A stretch of DNA of 64,000 nucleotides from Burkholderiales bacterium (GTDB lineage Bacteria > Pseudomonadota > Gammaproteobacteria > Burkholderiales > Burkholderiaceae_C): the NCBI GenBank assembly GCA_003963075.1, contig RXJV01000121.1:35104-99103 (forward strand). Direction: 5' to 3'. The position numbers and the translations under genes were made by a program. Shown here piece by piece: positions 1 through 8,414 of this stretch (its first letter is position 1; every line of letters starts with the position of its first letter). Under the pieces are notes generated by a model. That model was given only the letters and a program-made list of their open reading frames with translations. It was not told the DNA's origin and ran no database searches.

Positions 1-28
1 GCTGCGCGGGATGCTTGCTGTCCGCCAT
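1..28 (-). CDS. Possible 5' end of a gene leaving the window
   Basis: An ATG at 28-26 on the minus strand opens a frame (MADSKHPAQ...) that stays open to the window edge. It begins ten bases after the stop of the heme-binding HAMP protein, on the same strand, so it could be the next gene of that operon. Only nine residues are visible, there is no convincing ribosome binding site, and no function can be assigned. Confidence 0.3.
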
Positions 29-38
29 GCCGGGGCGC

Positions 39-911
39 TCAGGCATCGAGAAGTTTCATCGCCTGAACCACGCTGGCGCGCATGCGCGAGAACGAGTCGC
101 TCAGCGTGGCGATCTCGTCGCGGCCGCTGGACTTGAACTCCGGCGCGTCCAGCTCGCCCTGGCTGACGCGGTCGGCCAGCGCCGACAGCTGGGTGACCGG
201 GCGCACCACCAGCAGCCAGACCATCAGGTTGAGCACGATGCCGACCGCGACGAACACGCCCACCAGCGAAGTGATGAAGACCTTGAAGGTCTGGTCGGCC
301 CGCTGCAGCGGCACGCCCAGCGGCACCGAGACGATCTGCGCGCCGACCACCTCGTTGAGGTTCCAGCCGAAGCCGTTGGCCGGGCCGTACTTGGCCACCA
401 TCGTCGCGGGAGCGGCCTCGACGCTGCTGTGGCAGGCCAGGCAGGCGGGGTCGGTGATGCGCAGCGGCCGGGCGATGTAGAGCGAGGGGCCGGAGGGGGT
501 GTCGCGGGTGCCCGTGGTTTCCTTCAGCTCGGCATCGCTGCGGAACTGGCCGACGATGTCCACCTCCCAGCTGGTGGCGCGGTCGCGCGGGTTGGTGGGG
601 TTCAGCGTCGCCTCCTTGTAGGCGAACTCGGGATGCTTGGCCAGCAGCGTGCCCAGCACCTCGTTGGCCGAAAAGCTGGGCACGGTTTCCGGCAGGAACT
701 TGTCGGACATCTGCGCGGCCAGCAGCGGCTTGATCTTGGTGTTGGTGTAGCTGCGCACCGCCAGCGCCTTCTCCATCAGCATCTGCGCCGTGGCGATGGT
801 TTCCTGTTTCGCGTTGTCCTGCAGCAGCTGGCGGGCGATATAGCCGCTCAGGCCGATGCCGAGTGCCATGACGAGCACATAGACGAGATTGAACTTGACG
901 AGCAGTTTCAT
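39..911 (-). CDS. c-type heme (Tll0287-like) and HAMP domain membrane sensor protein
   Basis: Predicted 290-residue inner-membrane signalling protein. An N-terminal membrane segment (about 7-28) is followed by a periplasmic domain ending in a CLACH motif (C157, C160, H161) for covalent heme c attachment. A second membrane helix (about 208-232) leads into a HAMP linker. The layout matches the Tll0287-like (DUF3365) heme sensor family, in which a periplasmic heme domain relays a redox or gas signal through HAMP. No kinase, cyclase or methyl-accepting domain follows in the same chain, so an output partner must be separate, perhaps the gene starting at the left edge. Heme attachment would depend on the Ccm system encoded at 52706-58806. 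Confidence 0.85.
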   Translation of the reverse strand: MKLLVKFNLVYVLVMALGIGLSGYIARQLLQDNAKQETIATAQMLMEKALAVRSYTNTKIKPLLAAQMSDKFLPETVPSFSANEVLGTLLAKHPEFAYKEATLNPTNPRDRATSWEVDIVGQFRSDAELKETTGTRDTPSGPSLYIARPLRITDPACLACHSSVEAAPATMVAKYGPANGFGWNLNEVVGAQIVSVPLGVPLQRADQTFKVFITSLVGVFVAVGIVLNLMVWLLVVRPVTQLSALADRVSQGELDAPEFKSSGRDEIATLSDSFSRMRASVVQAMKLLDA

Positions 912-974
912 TGGGCGCGACTCCCGGAGCGAGCCGCATATCGTAGTGCCCGCTGCGTGGCCGGCCGGCCTCGC

Positions 975-1277
975 TCAGTCCGCGGCGCTGCTGAACGCCG
1001 CCTGGAACGCTGCGACGAAGCGCGCCGAGCCGGTCAGCGTCAGCGTCAGCGTGCACCAGCCGCCAGCCTCGGTCGTGCGCTGCAGCTCGTGGTCCCAATC
1101 GAAGCCGTCCTCGACCGGCCCCTCGCTGTGCGGGAAGGCGCTCCGGCACCAGCCGAGCACCGCGTCGGCTTCGGCCAGCACCTCGGCATGCTGAGCGGCG
1201 GTCGTCGAGGCCATGGCGTCCAGCGTGATGACGCCGTCGGCGCCTTCGCTCCAGTCAAAGTCCAGATAGCGCAGCAT
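975..1277 (-). CDS. Small unknown protein, 100 residues
   Basis: Not recognised. The frame runs from ATG 1277 and starts MLRYLDFDWSEGADG. It is acidic, with several Trp residues and a central WCRSAFPHSEGP segment, and has no signal peptide or membrane helix, so a cytoplasmic location is likely. A longer upstream extension of the frame exists but runs antisense to the peptidase gene and looks non-coding. It lies between the HAMP sensor protein and the divergent M61 peptidase and shows no clear operon link to either. Confidence 0.55.
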   Translation of the reverse strand: MLRYLDFDWSEGADGVITLDAMASTTAAQHAEVLAEADAVLGWCRSAFPHSEGPVEDGFDWDHELQRTTEAGGWCTLTLTLTGSARFVAAFQAAFSSAAD

Positions 1278-1397
1278 GGGCGCAAGCCTAGCGCGAGATG
1301 CGCTGATCGCCTGGCCGCACCGAACCCGGGTTGATCGGGCTTGCGAAGGCACGGGCCAGCGTCTAGCGTGCGGTCTCCTCTGACTCCGAGTCTGCAC

Positions 1398-3359
1398 GTG
1401 CCCGCCATTCCGCCCACCACCGCCGCCCCTTCCAAGCAGCGCCGCAGCCTGCTGCTGGCCCTGCCCAGCCTGTATGCCCTGTCGGCCTGGGCCCAGCCGG
1501 CGGCCCCGCTGTCCAGCAAGCCCTATCCCGGCCGCCTCGAACTGGAGGTGGACGCCACCGATCTTCAGCGGCGGCTGGTGCAGGTCAGCCAGACCCTGCC
1601 GGTGCGCCCCGGGCCGCTCACCTTGCGCCTGCCGCAGTGGCTGCCCGGCGAGCATGGGCCGAACGGCAACCCGGCGCTGCTGGCGGGGCTGGTCATCGAG
1701 ACGGATGCCGGCGCCCGCCTGGCCTGGCAGCGTGACGCCATCGACGCACTGGCCTTCCGGCTCCAGGTGCCGGCCGGCGTGGGCCGCTTGCGGCTGCGCT
1801 TCCAGCACCTGAGCCCGCACAGCGAGGAGCAGGACCGCATCACCATCACGCCGTCCCTGCTCGGCCTGCAGTGGAACAACCTGGTGCTCTACCCCGAGGG
1901 CTACGCGGCCGCGGCCATCGACACCGCCGTGCGTCTGCGCCTGCCGCTGGGCTGGCAGGCGGCCACCGCCCTGCGCGCGCCCGAGGGCCAGCCCGCCACG
2001 CCCGATGCCCAGGGCTGGCGCCAGTTCGGCCCCTGCTCGCTGGAGCAGCTGATCGACTCACCGCTGTTCGCCGGCCCGCACTACCGCCGTGTCGACCTGG
2101 ACCCGCCCGGTGCCGCGCGGCCGGTGGTGCTGCACCTGTTTGGCGACACCCCCGCCGACATCGCAGCCACGCCGGCCCAGCTCGACGCGCACCGCGCGCT
2201 GGTGCAGCAGGCCGACCGGCTCTACGGTTCGCGCCACTACCGGCACTACGACTTCCTGCTCGCCATCAGCGACCGCTTCAGCGGCATCGGCCTGGAGCAT
2301 CACGAGTCGAGCGAGAACGCTGTACGCAGCGGCTACTTCCGCGACTGGGACAAAAGCGCCGGCGAGCGCGGCCTGCTGCCGCACGAATACAGCCACTCCT
2401 GGTGCGGCAAGTTCCGCCGCCCGGCCGACCTGCTCACCGCCAGCTACGAGCAGCCGATGCGCGGCAGCCTGCTGTGGGTCTACGAGGGCATGACGACCTA
2501 CTGGGGCGACATGCTGACCCCGCGCAGCGGCCTGTGCACGCTGGAACAGGCCCGCGACAGCCTGGCCTACGACGCCGCCACGCTGGAGGCCCGGCGCGGC
2601 CGGCTGTGGCGCAGCCTGCAGGACACCACCACCGAGCCGGTGTTCTACGCCCAGGCCCGCTTCAAGGACTGGCCGAGCTGGCAGCGCTCGGCCGACTACT
2701 ACCCCGAGTCCATGCTGCTGTGGCTGGACGCGGACACCCTGATCCGCGAGCGCAGCGGCGGCCGCCGCTCGCTGGACGACTTCGCACACGCCTTCTTCGG
2801 CGTGCAGGACGGCCGCATCACGCCGCTGCCATACACCTTCGACGACGTCGTTGCGACCCTCAATACCGTGCTGCCGCACGACTGGCGTGCCTTCCTGCGC
2901 GAGCGCCTGGACCGCCACGGCCCCGGGGCCCCGCTGGACGGCCTGACCCGCAGCGGCTGGCGCCTGGCCTACAGCGACCGCGAAAGCGAATTCGCCCGCC
3001 ACGAGGCCGGCAAGCCGGGCCGGCATGAGGGCCAGGATCTGCGCTTCTCGGTCGGCCTGCACATCGGCAAGGACGGGCGGCTCCATGAGGTGCTGTGGGA
3101 CAGCCCGGCGTTTGCGGCCGGCGTCGCGCCGCAGGCCAAGCTGGTGGCGGTGAACCAGCGCGCCTACGACGCCGACCTGCTGGCCGACGCCATCGCCGCC
3201 AACACCGGCGGCCAGGCGCCGCTGCAACTGCTGCTGCGCGACGGCGACCACTTCCGCACGGTCACGGTCGACTACCGCGGCGGGCTGCGCTACCCGCAGC
3301 TGGTGCGCATCGACGGCACGCCGGACCGTCTCAGCGAGATCATGGCGCCGCGCGCCTGA
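1398..3359 (+). CDS. M61 family metallopeptidase with C-terminal PDZ domain
   Basis: Secreted zinc peptidase of the glycyl-aminopeptidase (M61) family. The GTG at 1398 is preferred because the product then opens with a compact signal peptide (Gln-Arg-Arg, then a Leu/Ala core, cleavage near AWA-QP). A TTG at 1341 would add 19 residues. The mature protein has an N-terminal beta domain and a catalytic domain with HEYSHSW (about 329-335), supplying the two zinc His residues and the catalytic Glu. A YEGMTTYWG segment (about 362-370) supplies the likely third zinc ligand, Glu. A PDZ domain follows (about 540-620). The protein is 653 residues, normal for the family. Downstream genes follow closely on the same strand. 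Confidence 0.9.
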   Translation: MPAIPPTTAAPSKQRRSLLLALPSLYALSAWAQPAAPLSSKPYPGRLELEVDATDLQRRLVQVSQTLPVRPGPLTLRLPQWLPGEHGPNGNPALLAGLVIETDAGARLAWQRDAIDALAFRLQVPAGVGRLRLRFQHLSPHSEEQDRITITPSLLGLQWNNLVLYPEGYAAAAIDTAVRLRLPLGWQAATALRAPEGQPATPDAQGWRQFGPCSLEQLIDSPLFAGPHYRRVDLDPPGAARPVVLHLFGDTPADIAATPAQLDAHRALVQQADRLYGSRHYRHYDFLLAISDRFSGIGLEHHESSENAVRSGYFRDWDKSAGERGLLPHEYSHSWCGKFRRPADLLTASYEQPMRGSLLWVYEGMTTYWGDMLTPRSGLCTLEQARDSLAYDAATLEARRGRLWRSLQDTTTEPVFYAQARFKDWPSWQRSADYYPESMLLWLDADTLIRERSGGRRSLDDFAHAFFGVQDGRITPLPYTFDDVVATLNTVLPHDWRAFLRERLDRHGPGAPLDGLTRSGWRLAYSDRESEFARHEAGKPGRHEGQDLRFSVGLHIGKDGRLHEVLWDSPAFAAGVAPQAKLVAVNQRAYDADLLADAIAANTGGQAPLQLLLRDGDHFRTVTVDYRGGLRYPQLVRIDGTPDRLSEIMAPRA

Positions 3360-3382
3360 CAAGGTCGGCGAGGGGCGGCATC

Positions 3383-4318
3383 ATGCCGCCCATGAATGCA
3401 CCCATCGACCGCTGCACCGACGCCAGCTCCAGCCCGCCGCGCCTGCGGCGTGACATCAACCTCGGCACGCTCGCCGAGCTGCCGCCCGCCTCGCGCGGCT
3501 GGCGCCCCACGCTGGCCGAACAGCTGGCCCTGCTGAAGGCCGATGGCCACGAGGCCGCCCAGGTCTGGCAGCCCTCGGCCGAGGCCGCTCGCGCCGTGCT
3601 CGATGCCGGCCTCGTGGTAACCGGCATCTGCCGCGCGCTGCTGCCCGCCGAGGTCGACGCCATCGTGCGCGCCCAGCGCGAGGTGGGCTGCCAGATCACC
3701 ACCCTGCATGTCGGCAACAGCTTCGAGACCGATGCCGAGATGGATGCGCTGGCCGCCGCGGTGCTGGAGGCCTCGGCCCGCCATGGCCACCCGGTCTATG
3801 TCGAGACCCACCGCGGCACCATGACCCAGGACCTGCGCCGCACGCTGGACCTGGTCGCGCGCTTCCCCGAGCTGCGTTTCAATGCCGACCTGTCGCACTG
3901 GTACACCGGCCATGAGCTGACCTATGGCGGCGAGTTCTACGAGCGCGCCGCGCGGCTGCAGCCGGTGTTCGAGCGGGTGCGCTTCGTGCACGCTCGCGTC
4001 GGCAACCCCGGCTGCATCCAGACCGGGCTGGACGACCCGGGCGACTACCTCACCCACTTCCGCTGGATGTGGCAGCGCTGCTTCGAGGGCTTTCTGCGCG
4101 GCGCCGGGCCGGGTGACTACCTCAGCTTCAATGCCGAGCTGCTGCCGCAGAAGATGGGCGCGGACTTCTGGCTGCACTACGCCCAGCCGCGCAGCGACCT
4201 GGCCGGCGACCCGCTGCGTGGCGAGCCCAGCGACCGCTACAACGATGCCGAGCGCCTGTGGCGGATGGCCAGCGACTGCTTTGACGCGGCACGCGCCGCC
4301 GTGACGGGGGCGCCATGA
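3383..4318 (+). CDS. TIM-barrel sugar isomerase/epimerase-like protein
   Basis: Predicted 311-residue soluble protein of the xylose isomerase-like TIM-barrel superfamily. Visible likely metal ligands are Glu in YVETHRG, Asp in NADLSHW, His in FVHARVG and Glu in FNAELLP, which match the usual Glu/Asp/His/Glu pattern. The ATG at 3383 is chosen because AGGGG lies seven bases upstream; ATG 3392 is a possible alternative. It starts 23 bases after the M61 peptidase and its stop overlaps the start of the esterase (ATGA), so the three are probably co-transcribed. The substrate is unknown. Confidence 0.8.
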   Translation: MPPMNAPIDRCTDASSSPPRLRRDINLGTLAELPPASRGWRPTLAEQLALLKADGHEAAQVWQPSAEAARAVLDAGLVVTGICRALLPAEVDAIVRAQREVGCQITTLHVGNSFETDAEMDALAAAVLEASARHGHPVYVETHRGTMTQDLRRTLDLVARFPELRFNADLSHWYTGHELTYGGEFYERAARLQPVFERVRFVHARVGNPGCIQTGLDDPGDYLTHFRWMWQRCFEGFLRGAGPGDYLSFNAELLPQKMGADFWLHYAQPRSDLAGDPLRGEPSDRYNDAERLWRMASDCFDAARAAVTGAP

Positions 4319-5271
4319 TGAACTGGAAGCAACGCGGCAGGCTGGGCCTGCTGCTGTGGAGCGCGCTGGTCATGCCGGTGCTGGCCGCCGACGCTGCGGG
4401 GCCAGCCCTGCCGGCGGTCGATGTGGGCCGCATCGAGCGGCTGGCGGACCTGCCCGGCCGTGGGCTGGCACCCCGGCATGTCGACGTCTGGCTGCCCGAG
4501 GGCTATACCCCCACGCGCCGCTACCACGTGCTCTATATGCACGACGGCCAGAACCTGTTCGACGGCCGCCTCAACTGGACGCAGAAGGCCTGGGACGTGC
4601 ACCGCGCCGTCACACGACTGGTGCGCGCCGGCCGCATTCCGGACACCCTCATCGTCGGCATCTGGAACAGCGGCGAGACGCGCTTCGCCGACTACGAGCC
4701 GCAGGGGTTCCTGGCGCTGGCGGACGAGGCCACGCGGCGCGAATACACCGAGGAGGCCAGCCTCGGCCGGGTGCGCTCGGACGACTACCTGCGCTTCATC
4801 GTCGAGGAGCTCAAGCCCGTGATTGACCGGCGCTACGCCACCGTGCCCGGCCCGGAGGGCACGGCCATCGTCGGCTCCAGCATGGGCGGGCTGATCTCGC
4901 TGTACGCCCTGTGCGAGTACCCGCAGGTCTTTGGCGCGGCGGCCGGGCTGTCGACGCACTGGGTCGGCAAGCCACCGGCCTGGGGCCGCGAGCGCACGCG
5001 CAACGCGGCCCTGCCGCTGGCCGCAATGAACTATCTGATGCGCCGCCTGCCCGACCCGGCCACCCACCGCGTCTACACCGACCGCGGCGACGACTGGCTG
5101 GACTCGCTCTATGAGCCCGCGCACCGGATGGTGGAGGAGGTGCTGCGCGACCGCGGCTATGGCCCGGCCCAGGCGCAACTGGCCGTGGTGCATGGCACCG
5201 GCCACAGCGAGGCCGACTGGGCCGCGCGGATCGAGGGCGTGCTGGCCTTCCTGCTCAGTCCGCGGCGCTGA
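4315..5271 (+). CDS. Secreted alpha/beta-hydrolase, putative esterase
   Basis: A 318-residue protein of the esterase D / IroE-like putative esterase family. An N-terminal signal peptide (cleavage near VLA-AD, residues 23-25) sends it to the periplasm. The nucleophile elbow is GSSMGG at 187-192 (Ser189), and the probable catalytic His lies in VVHGTGHSE near residue 300. An LYMHDGQNLFD stretch near residue 75 is typical of the family's oxyanion region. It is translationally coupled to the preceding TIM-barrel gene by ATGA overlap. Its last 17 bases overlap the 3' end of the convergent ketoacyl synthase gene. The substrate is not evident. Confidence 0.82.
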   Translation: MMNWKQRGRLGLLLWSALVMPVLAADAAGPALPAVDVGRIERLADLPGRGLAPRHVDVWLPEGYTPTRRYHVLYMHDGQNLFDGRLNWTQKAWDVHRAVTRLVRAGRIPDTLIVGIWNSGETRFADYEPQGFLALADEATRREYTEEASLGRVRSDDYLRFIVEELKPVIDRRYATVPGPEGTAIVGSSMGGLISLYALCEYPQVFGAAAGLSTHWVGKPPAWGRERTRNAALPLAAMNYLMRRLPDPATHRVYTDRGDDWLDSLYEPAHRMVEEVLRDRGYGPAQAQLAVVHGTGHSEADWAARIEGVLAFLLSPRR

Positions 5272-6478
5272 CGATCAGCGCGACATTGCTGCCGCCGAAG
5301 GCGAAGGAGTTGGACATCGCCGCGCGCAGCGGCGTGGCCCGCGCCTCGCCGGTGACCAGGTCGACCTGCTCGGCCAGCTGGCTGCTGCGCACATGGGCGC
5401 TGGGCGGCAGCAGCTGCCGGCGCAGGGCCTGCACCGTGGCGACCAGCTCCAGCGCGCCGCCGGCGCCGATCAGATGGCCGTGCAGCGCCTTGGTGGCCGA
5501 CACCGGCACCGCGCGCGCGCCGAACACCGCCGTGATGGACTCGGCCTCCACCGCATCGCCGACTTCGGTGGCGGTGCCGTGGGCATTGATGTAGCCGATG
5601 TCGGCCGGTGCGAGGCCGGCGTCGCGCAGCGCGCTCGTCATGGCGCGCACCTGGCCGGCGGCGTCGGGCCGCGACAGGTGCACCGCATCCACACTGTGGC
5701 CATAGCCCGCCAGCACGGCCAGCGGCTTGGCGCCGCGGGCCCGGGCGTGGGCTTCGGTCTCGATCACCAGCGCGGCGGCGCCTTCGCCCAGCACCAGACC
5801 CTTGCGGGCGTCATCGAAGGGCCGGCAGGTTTGTTCGGGCGCGTCGGCGTCCAGCGACGCCATCACGCCCATGGCCTGCCAGCCGAGGGCGCTGCCGATG
5901 TGCAGCATGGACTCGGAGCCGCCCACCAGCGCGACGTCGGCGCGGCCATTGCGCAGCAGCCACAGCGCCTCGCCGATGGCCTGGGCCGAGGAGGCGCAAG
6001 CGTTGGACACCGCGAGCTGAGCCGCGCGCAGCTGGTGGCGCATCGCGAGATGGGAGGCGGCCGAGTTGGCCATCACGCGCACCACGGTGTAGGGGTGCAC
6101 CCGCGGCGGCCGGGCCGTGAACATCTGGTTGTAGGACGCCTCCATCGACACCGAGCCGCCCAGGCCGGTGCCCCAGGCCACGGCCGCACGCTCCGGCTGC
6201 GGCGCGGTGGCCGGCAGGCCGGACTGGGCCCAGGCCTCGGCGGCGGCCTCCAGCGCCAGCAGACCATGGCGGTCGTAGAGGTTGCGCTGGGCCGGTGGCA
6301 TGCCGGCGGCCAATGGCGCGCTGACCGCGGCGGCGGCGAAAGGCTTGAGCGCATGCTCCTCGCTGCCGGGCTGGGCCGTGACGCCGGAGCGTCCGGCGGC
6401 CAGTGCATCGGCGAGCGCGTCGACACCCTGGCCGAGGGCGCTGACCGCGCCCAGACCGGTGATCCAGACGGCCGTCAT
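5255..6478 (-). CDS. Beta-ketoacyl-ACP synthase (FabF-like)
   Basis: A 407-residue thiolase-fold condensing enzyme that would elongate an acyl chain carried on an acyl carrier protein. The Cys-His-His active site is intact: C161 in SNACASSAQ, H300 in NAHGTATEVGD and H333 in ATKALHGHLIGAGG. The GGSES and FAFGGSN signatures are also present. It is the last gene of a minus-strand trio with an acyl carrier protein (13-base gap) and an alpha/beta hydrolase. This suggests a dedicated acyl pathway rather than housekeeping fatty acid synthesis, since no fabD, fabG or fabH is nearby. The product is unknown. Confidence 0.88.
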   Translation of the reverse strand: MTAVWITGLGAVSALGQGVDALADALAAGRSGVTAQPGSEEHALKPFAAAAVSAPLAAGMPPAQRNLYDRHGLLALEAAAEAWAQSGLPATAPQPERAAVAWGTGLGGSVSMEASYNQMFTARPPRVHPYTVVRVMANSAASHLAMRHQLRAAQLAVSNACASSAQAIGEALWLLRNGRADVALVGGSESMLHIGSALGWQAMGVMASLDADAPEQTCRPFDDARKGLVLGEGAAALVIETEAHARARGAKPLAVLAGYGHSVDAVHLSRPDAAGQVRAMTSALRDAGLAPADIGYINAHGTATEVGDAVEAESITAVFGARAVPVSATKALHGHLIGAGGALELVATVQALRRQLLPPSAHVRSSQLAEQVDLVTGEARATPLRAAMSNSFAFGGSNVALIVSAAD

Positions 6479-6491
6479 CGGGCGCCCGTCT

Positions 6492-6749
6492 TCAGGCGGC
6501 GGTCGGCTCGGCCTTGGCCGCGAGCAGTTCGTCCACCAGCGTGGCCAGGCCGGCCAGCGTCGGGTTCTGCAGCGCGCGGTCGTGTTCGATGTTCACCTTG
6601 AAATGGTCCTCGACGGTGAACATGAAGTCGACCAGGCCGAGCGAATCCATGCCGAGTTCGGAGAAGGGGGTGTTGACCTTGTCGTTCAGCGCCTCGGCGC
6701 CGAGTTCGCGTTGGGCGATGGCGCAGAGCTGGTCAAGCGTGTTGCTCAT
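6492..6749 (-). CDS. Acyl carrier protein (phosphopantetheine-binding)
   Basis: An 85-residue acidic helical carrier protein. The phosphopantetheine attachment Ser is S36 in the motif LGMDSLGLVDF. It would carry the acyl intermediates used by the adjacent ketoacyl synthase. The start overlaps the 3' end of the alpha/beta hydrolase gene by 17 bases, showing tight coupling. It differs from housekeeping AcpP in its flanks (no DSLDTVE) and is placed away from fab genes, so it is read as a specialised carrier. Confidence 0.92.
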   Translation of the reverse strand: MSNTLDQLCAIAQRELGAEALNDKVNTPFSELGMDSLGLVDFMFTVEDHFKVNIEHDRALQNPTLAGLATLVDELLAAKAEPTAA

Positions 6750-7605
6750 GGAATTCTCCGAATGCAGAAAGGGGGCTGAGCTTGGCCAGGGGGTGTCGCC
6801 GCAGCAGGAAGTCGCGCACCGTGCGGGCCACGGCCGTGCGCTCGTTGTCGAGGGTCAGCATGTGATAGCTGTCGTGGAACCAGTGCACCTCGGGGGTTTC
6901 CCCGAGCCGGCTCTGCAGCTCGTGCACGCTGCGCGGCCCGGCCACATCGTCCTCGGTGGCATGCAGCACGACCGCGGGTGCGCTCAGTTGGGTGAGGCGG
7001 CCGCGCACATGCCGGATCAGCCGGCTGGCCTCGTACAGCGAAGCGGCCGACAGCCGGGCAGCGCCGACGGCCGACACCTTGTTGGCCGCCATCGCCTGTT
7101 CGACCCAGTTGCGCAGCCTCTCGTTCTTCAGGCCATAGGGCGCCGTTTCCTTGAAGCTCATGCGCTTGCGCAACGCCGGCAGATAGGCCAGCGGCAGCAG
7201 GCGGCGCCAGGGCGAGACGTTCCGGCCGTCGAAATGCAGGGTGGTGGAGATCAGCACCAGGGCAGCGGCCGGCCGGCGCGCGGCCAGCGCAAGAGCCAGC
7301 ACCGCGCCCATGCACAGGCCGCCGACCGCGACGCGGCCATGCGTGGCGGCCAGGCGGTCGAAGGCGGCCTCGGCCTCGCGCAGCCAGTGCTCGAAGGGCG
7401 GCACGGGCAGTTGCTCACCGGTGGTGCTGCTGACGCCATAGCCGGCCATGGCCGGGGTCTCGACGACGTAGCCGACCTCTCGCAGCGACTTGGCGACCGG
7501 CGCGAGCTCCAGCGGGTTGGCACAGAGGCCGTGAAAAAGAAGCACCGCAGGACGGCGCTTGTCTGACGTTTCCATGACATGCAGTGTCCGACCCTGCGCC
7601 GTCAT
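6733..7605 (-). CDS. Alpha/beta hydrolase with a cysteine nucleophile elbow
   Basis: A 290-residue soluble alpha/beta-hydrolase-fold protein with the oxyanion motif FHGLCANPLEL (about 24-34). The nucleophile elbow reads GLCMG (96-100), placing Cys98 where most members have Ser; the codon is TGC. The likely Asp is D219 or D220 in ATEDDVAGP and the likely His is H248 in HDSYHML. A Cys nucleophile is known in dienelactone hydrolase and polyhydroxyalkanoate synthase, where it favours acyl transfer. It is the first gene of the operon with the acyl carrier protein and ketoacyl synthase, so it may release or transfer their acyl product. No clear ribosome binding site decides between ATG 7605 and ATG 7575. 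Confidence 0.85.
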   Translation of the reverse strand: MTAQGRTLHVMETSDKRRPAVLLFHGLCANPLELAPVAKSLREVGYVVETPAMAGYGVSSTTGEQLPVPPFEHWLREAEAAFDRLAATHGRVAVGGLCMGAVLALALAARRPAAALVLISTTLHFDGRNVSPWRRLLPLAYLPALRKRMSFKETAPYGLKNERLRNWVEQAMAANKVSAVGAARLSAASLYEASRLIRHVRGRLTQLSAPAVVLHATEDDVAGPRSVHELQSRLGETPEVHWFHDSYHMLTLDNERTAVARTVRDFLLRRHPLAKLSPLSAFGEFHEQHA

Positions 7606-7745
7606 GCGCTTGACGCACGGCTTGCCCGAAGCTTGCGTCCTTTGGCGGCCCCCGTGGATGGGTGGGCGCCCGTCCGCGCGGCCGCATGGACGGGTCGACA
7701 GCCCGCTGTCAGCGGCTGCAAGGGCTCCGCGCCATACTTCGACCC

Positions 7746-8414
7746 ATGCGCATTTTGCTTGTCGAAGACGACGAACAACTCGTCGAAACCACCGCCCGTG
7801 CGCTGCGCTCGCAGGGCTGGGTGGTGGACTGCACCGCCCGCGGTGAGCCGGTGCCGCGCTCGCTGCGCGAGGATGCCTACGACCTGCTGATCCTCGACAT
7901 CGGCTTGGCCGGCATCGACGGTTTCGAGACCCTGCGCCGCGTACGTGTTGAGGGTCTGGCCGTGCCCACGCTGATTCTGACCGCGCGGGACGCGGTCGAG
8001 GACCGGGTCCGTGGCCTCGAGGGCGGCGCCGACGACTACCTCGTCAAGCCCTTTGCGCTGACCGAGCTGGTGGCCCGCGCCCGTGCGCTGGTGCGCCGCA
8101 GCCAGGCGCGCACCAGCAACCAGCTGCAGCTGGCCCGGCTGCGCATCGACCAGGAAGCCCGCCGCGCCTACATCGACGAGGAGCCGCTGGCGCTGTCGGC
8201 CCGCGAATGGGATGTGCTGGGCTTTTTGATGGCGCGGGCCGGCAAGGTCGTGCCCAAGGAACATATCGCGCTGGCCAGCAATGCCTGGGACCAGGGCGTC
8301 AGCGACAACGCCATCGAGGTCTGCCTCTCCAGGCTGCGCGCCAAGATCGAGCCGGGCGGCGTGCAGCTGCGTACGGTGCGTGGCCTGGGCTATCTGCTCG
8401 AGGAAGTCGCCTGA
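7746..8414 (+). CDS. OmpR-family response regulator (TctD/QseB-like)
   Basis: A 222-residue two-component response regulator. The N-terminal receiver domain has the acidic pocket VEDDE, the phospho-acceptor Asp51 in LILDIGLAG, and the conserved Lys in DDYLVKPF. The C-terminal winged helix (about 125-220) carries ALSAREWDVL and a TVRGLGYLL hairpin. The chosen ATG is that of MRILLVEDDE, the usual family start; the longer upstream frame is rejected. The stop is followed at once by the GTG start of its sensor kinase. No tricarboxylate transporter lies beside it, so its target genes are unknown. Confidence 0.93.
   Translation: MRILLVEDDEQLVETTARALRSQGWVVDCTARGEPVPRSLREDAYDLLILDIGLAGIDGFETLRRVRVEGLAVPTLILTARDAVEDRVRGLEGGADDYLVKPFALTELVARARALVRRSQARTSNQLQLARLRIDQEARRAYIDEEPLALSAREWDVLGFLMARAGKVVPKEHIALASNAWDQGVSDNAIEVCLSRLRAKIEPGGVQLRTVRGLGYLLEEVA

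Noticed and set aside
973..5270. An 18-base identity (GCTCAGTCCGCGGCGCTG) at 973-990 and 5253-5270, both at gene ends
   Set aside because: It encodes the similar C-terminal ends Ser-Ala-Ala-Asp-stop in GC-rich codons; with no extension on either side it is probably chance.
5111..6601. Long plus-strand open frames antisense to the ketoacyl synthase
   Set aside because: They are Arg/Gly/Ala-rich frames forced open by GC-rich codon bias and show no domain; the minus-strand frame has a complete active site.
7662..7745. N-terminal extension of the response regulator
   Set aside because: The receiver domain begins at MRILLVEDDE; the added residues look like non-coding Arg/Gly sequence.
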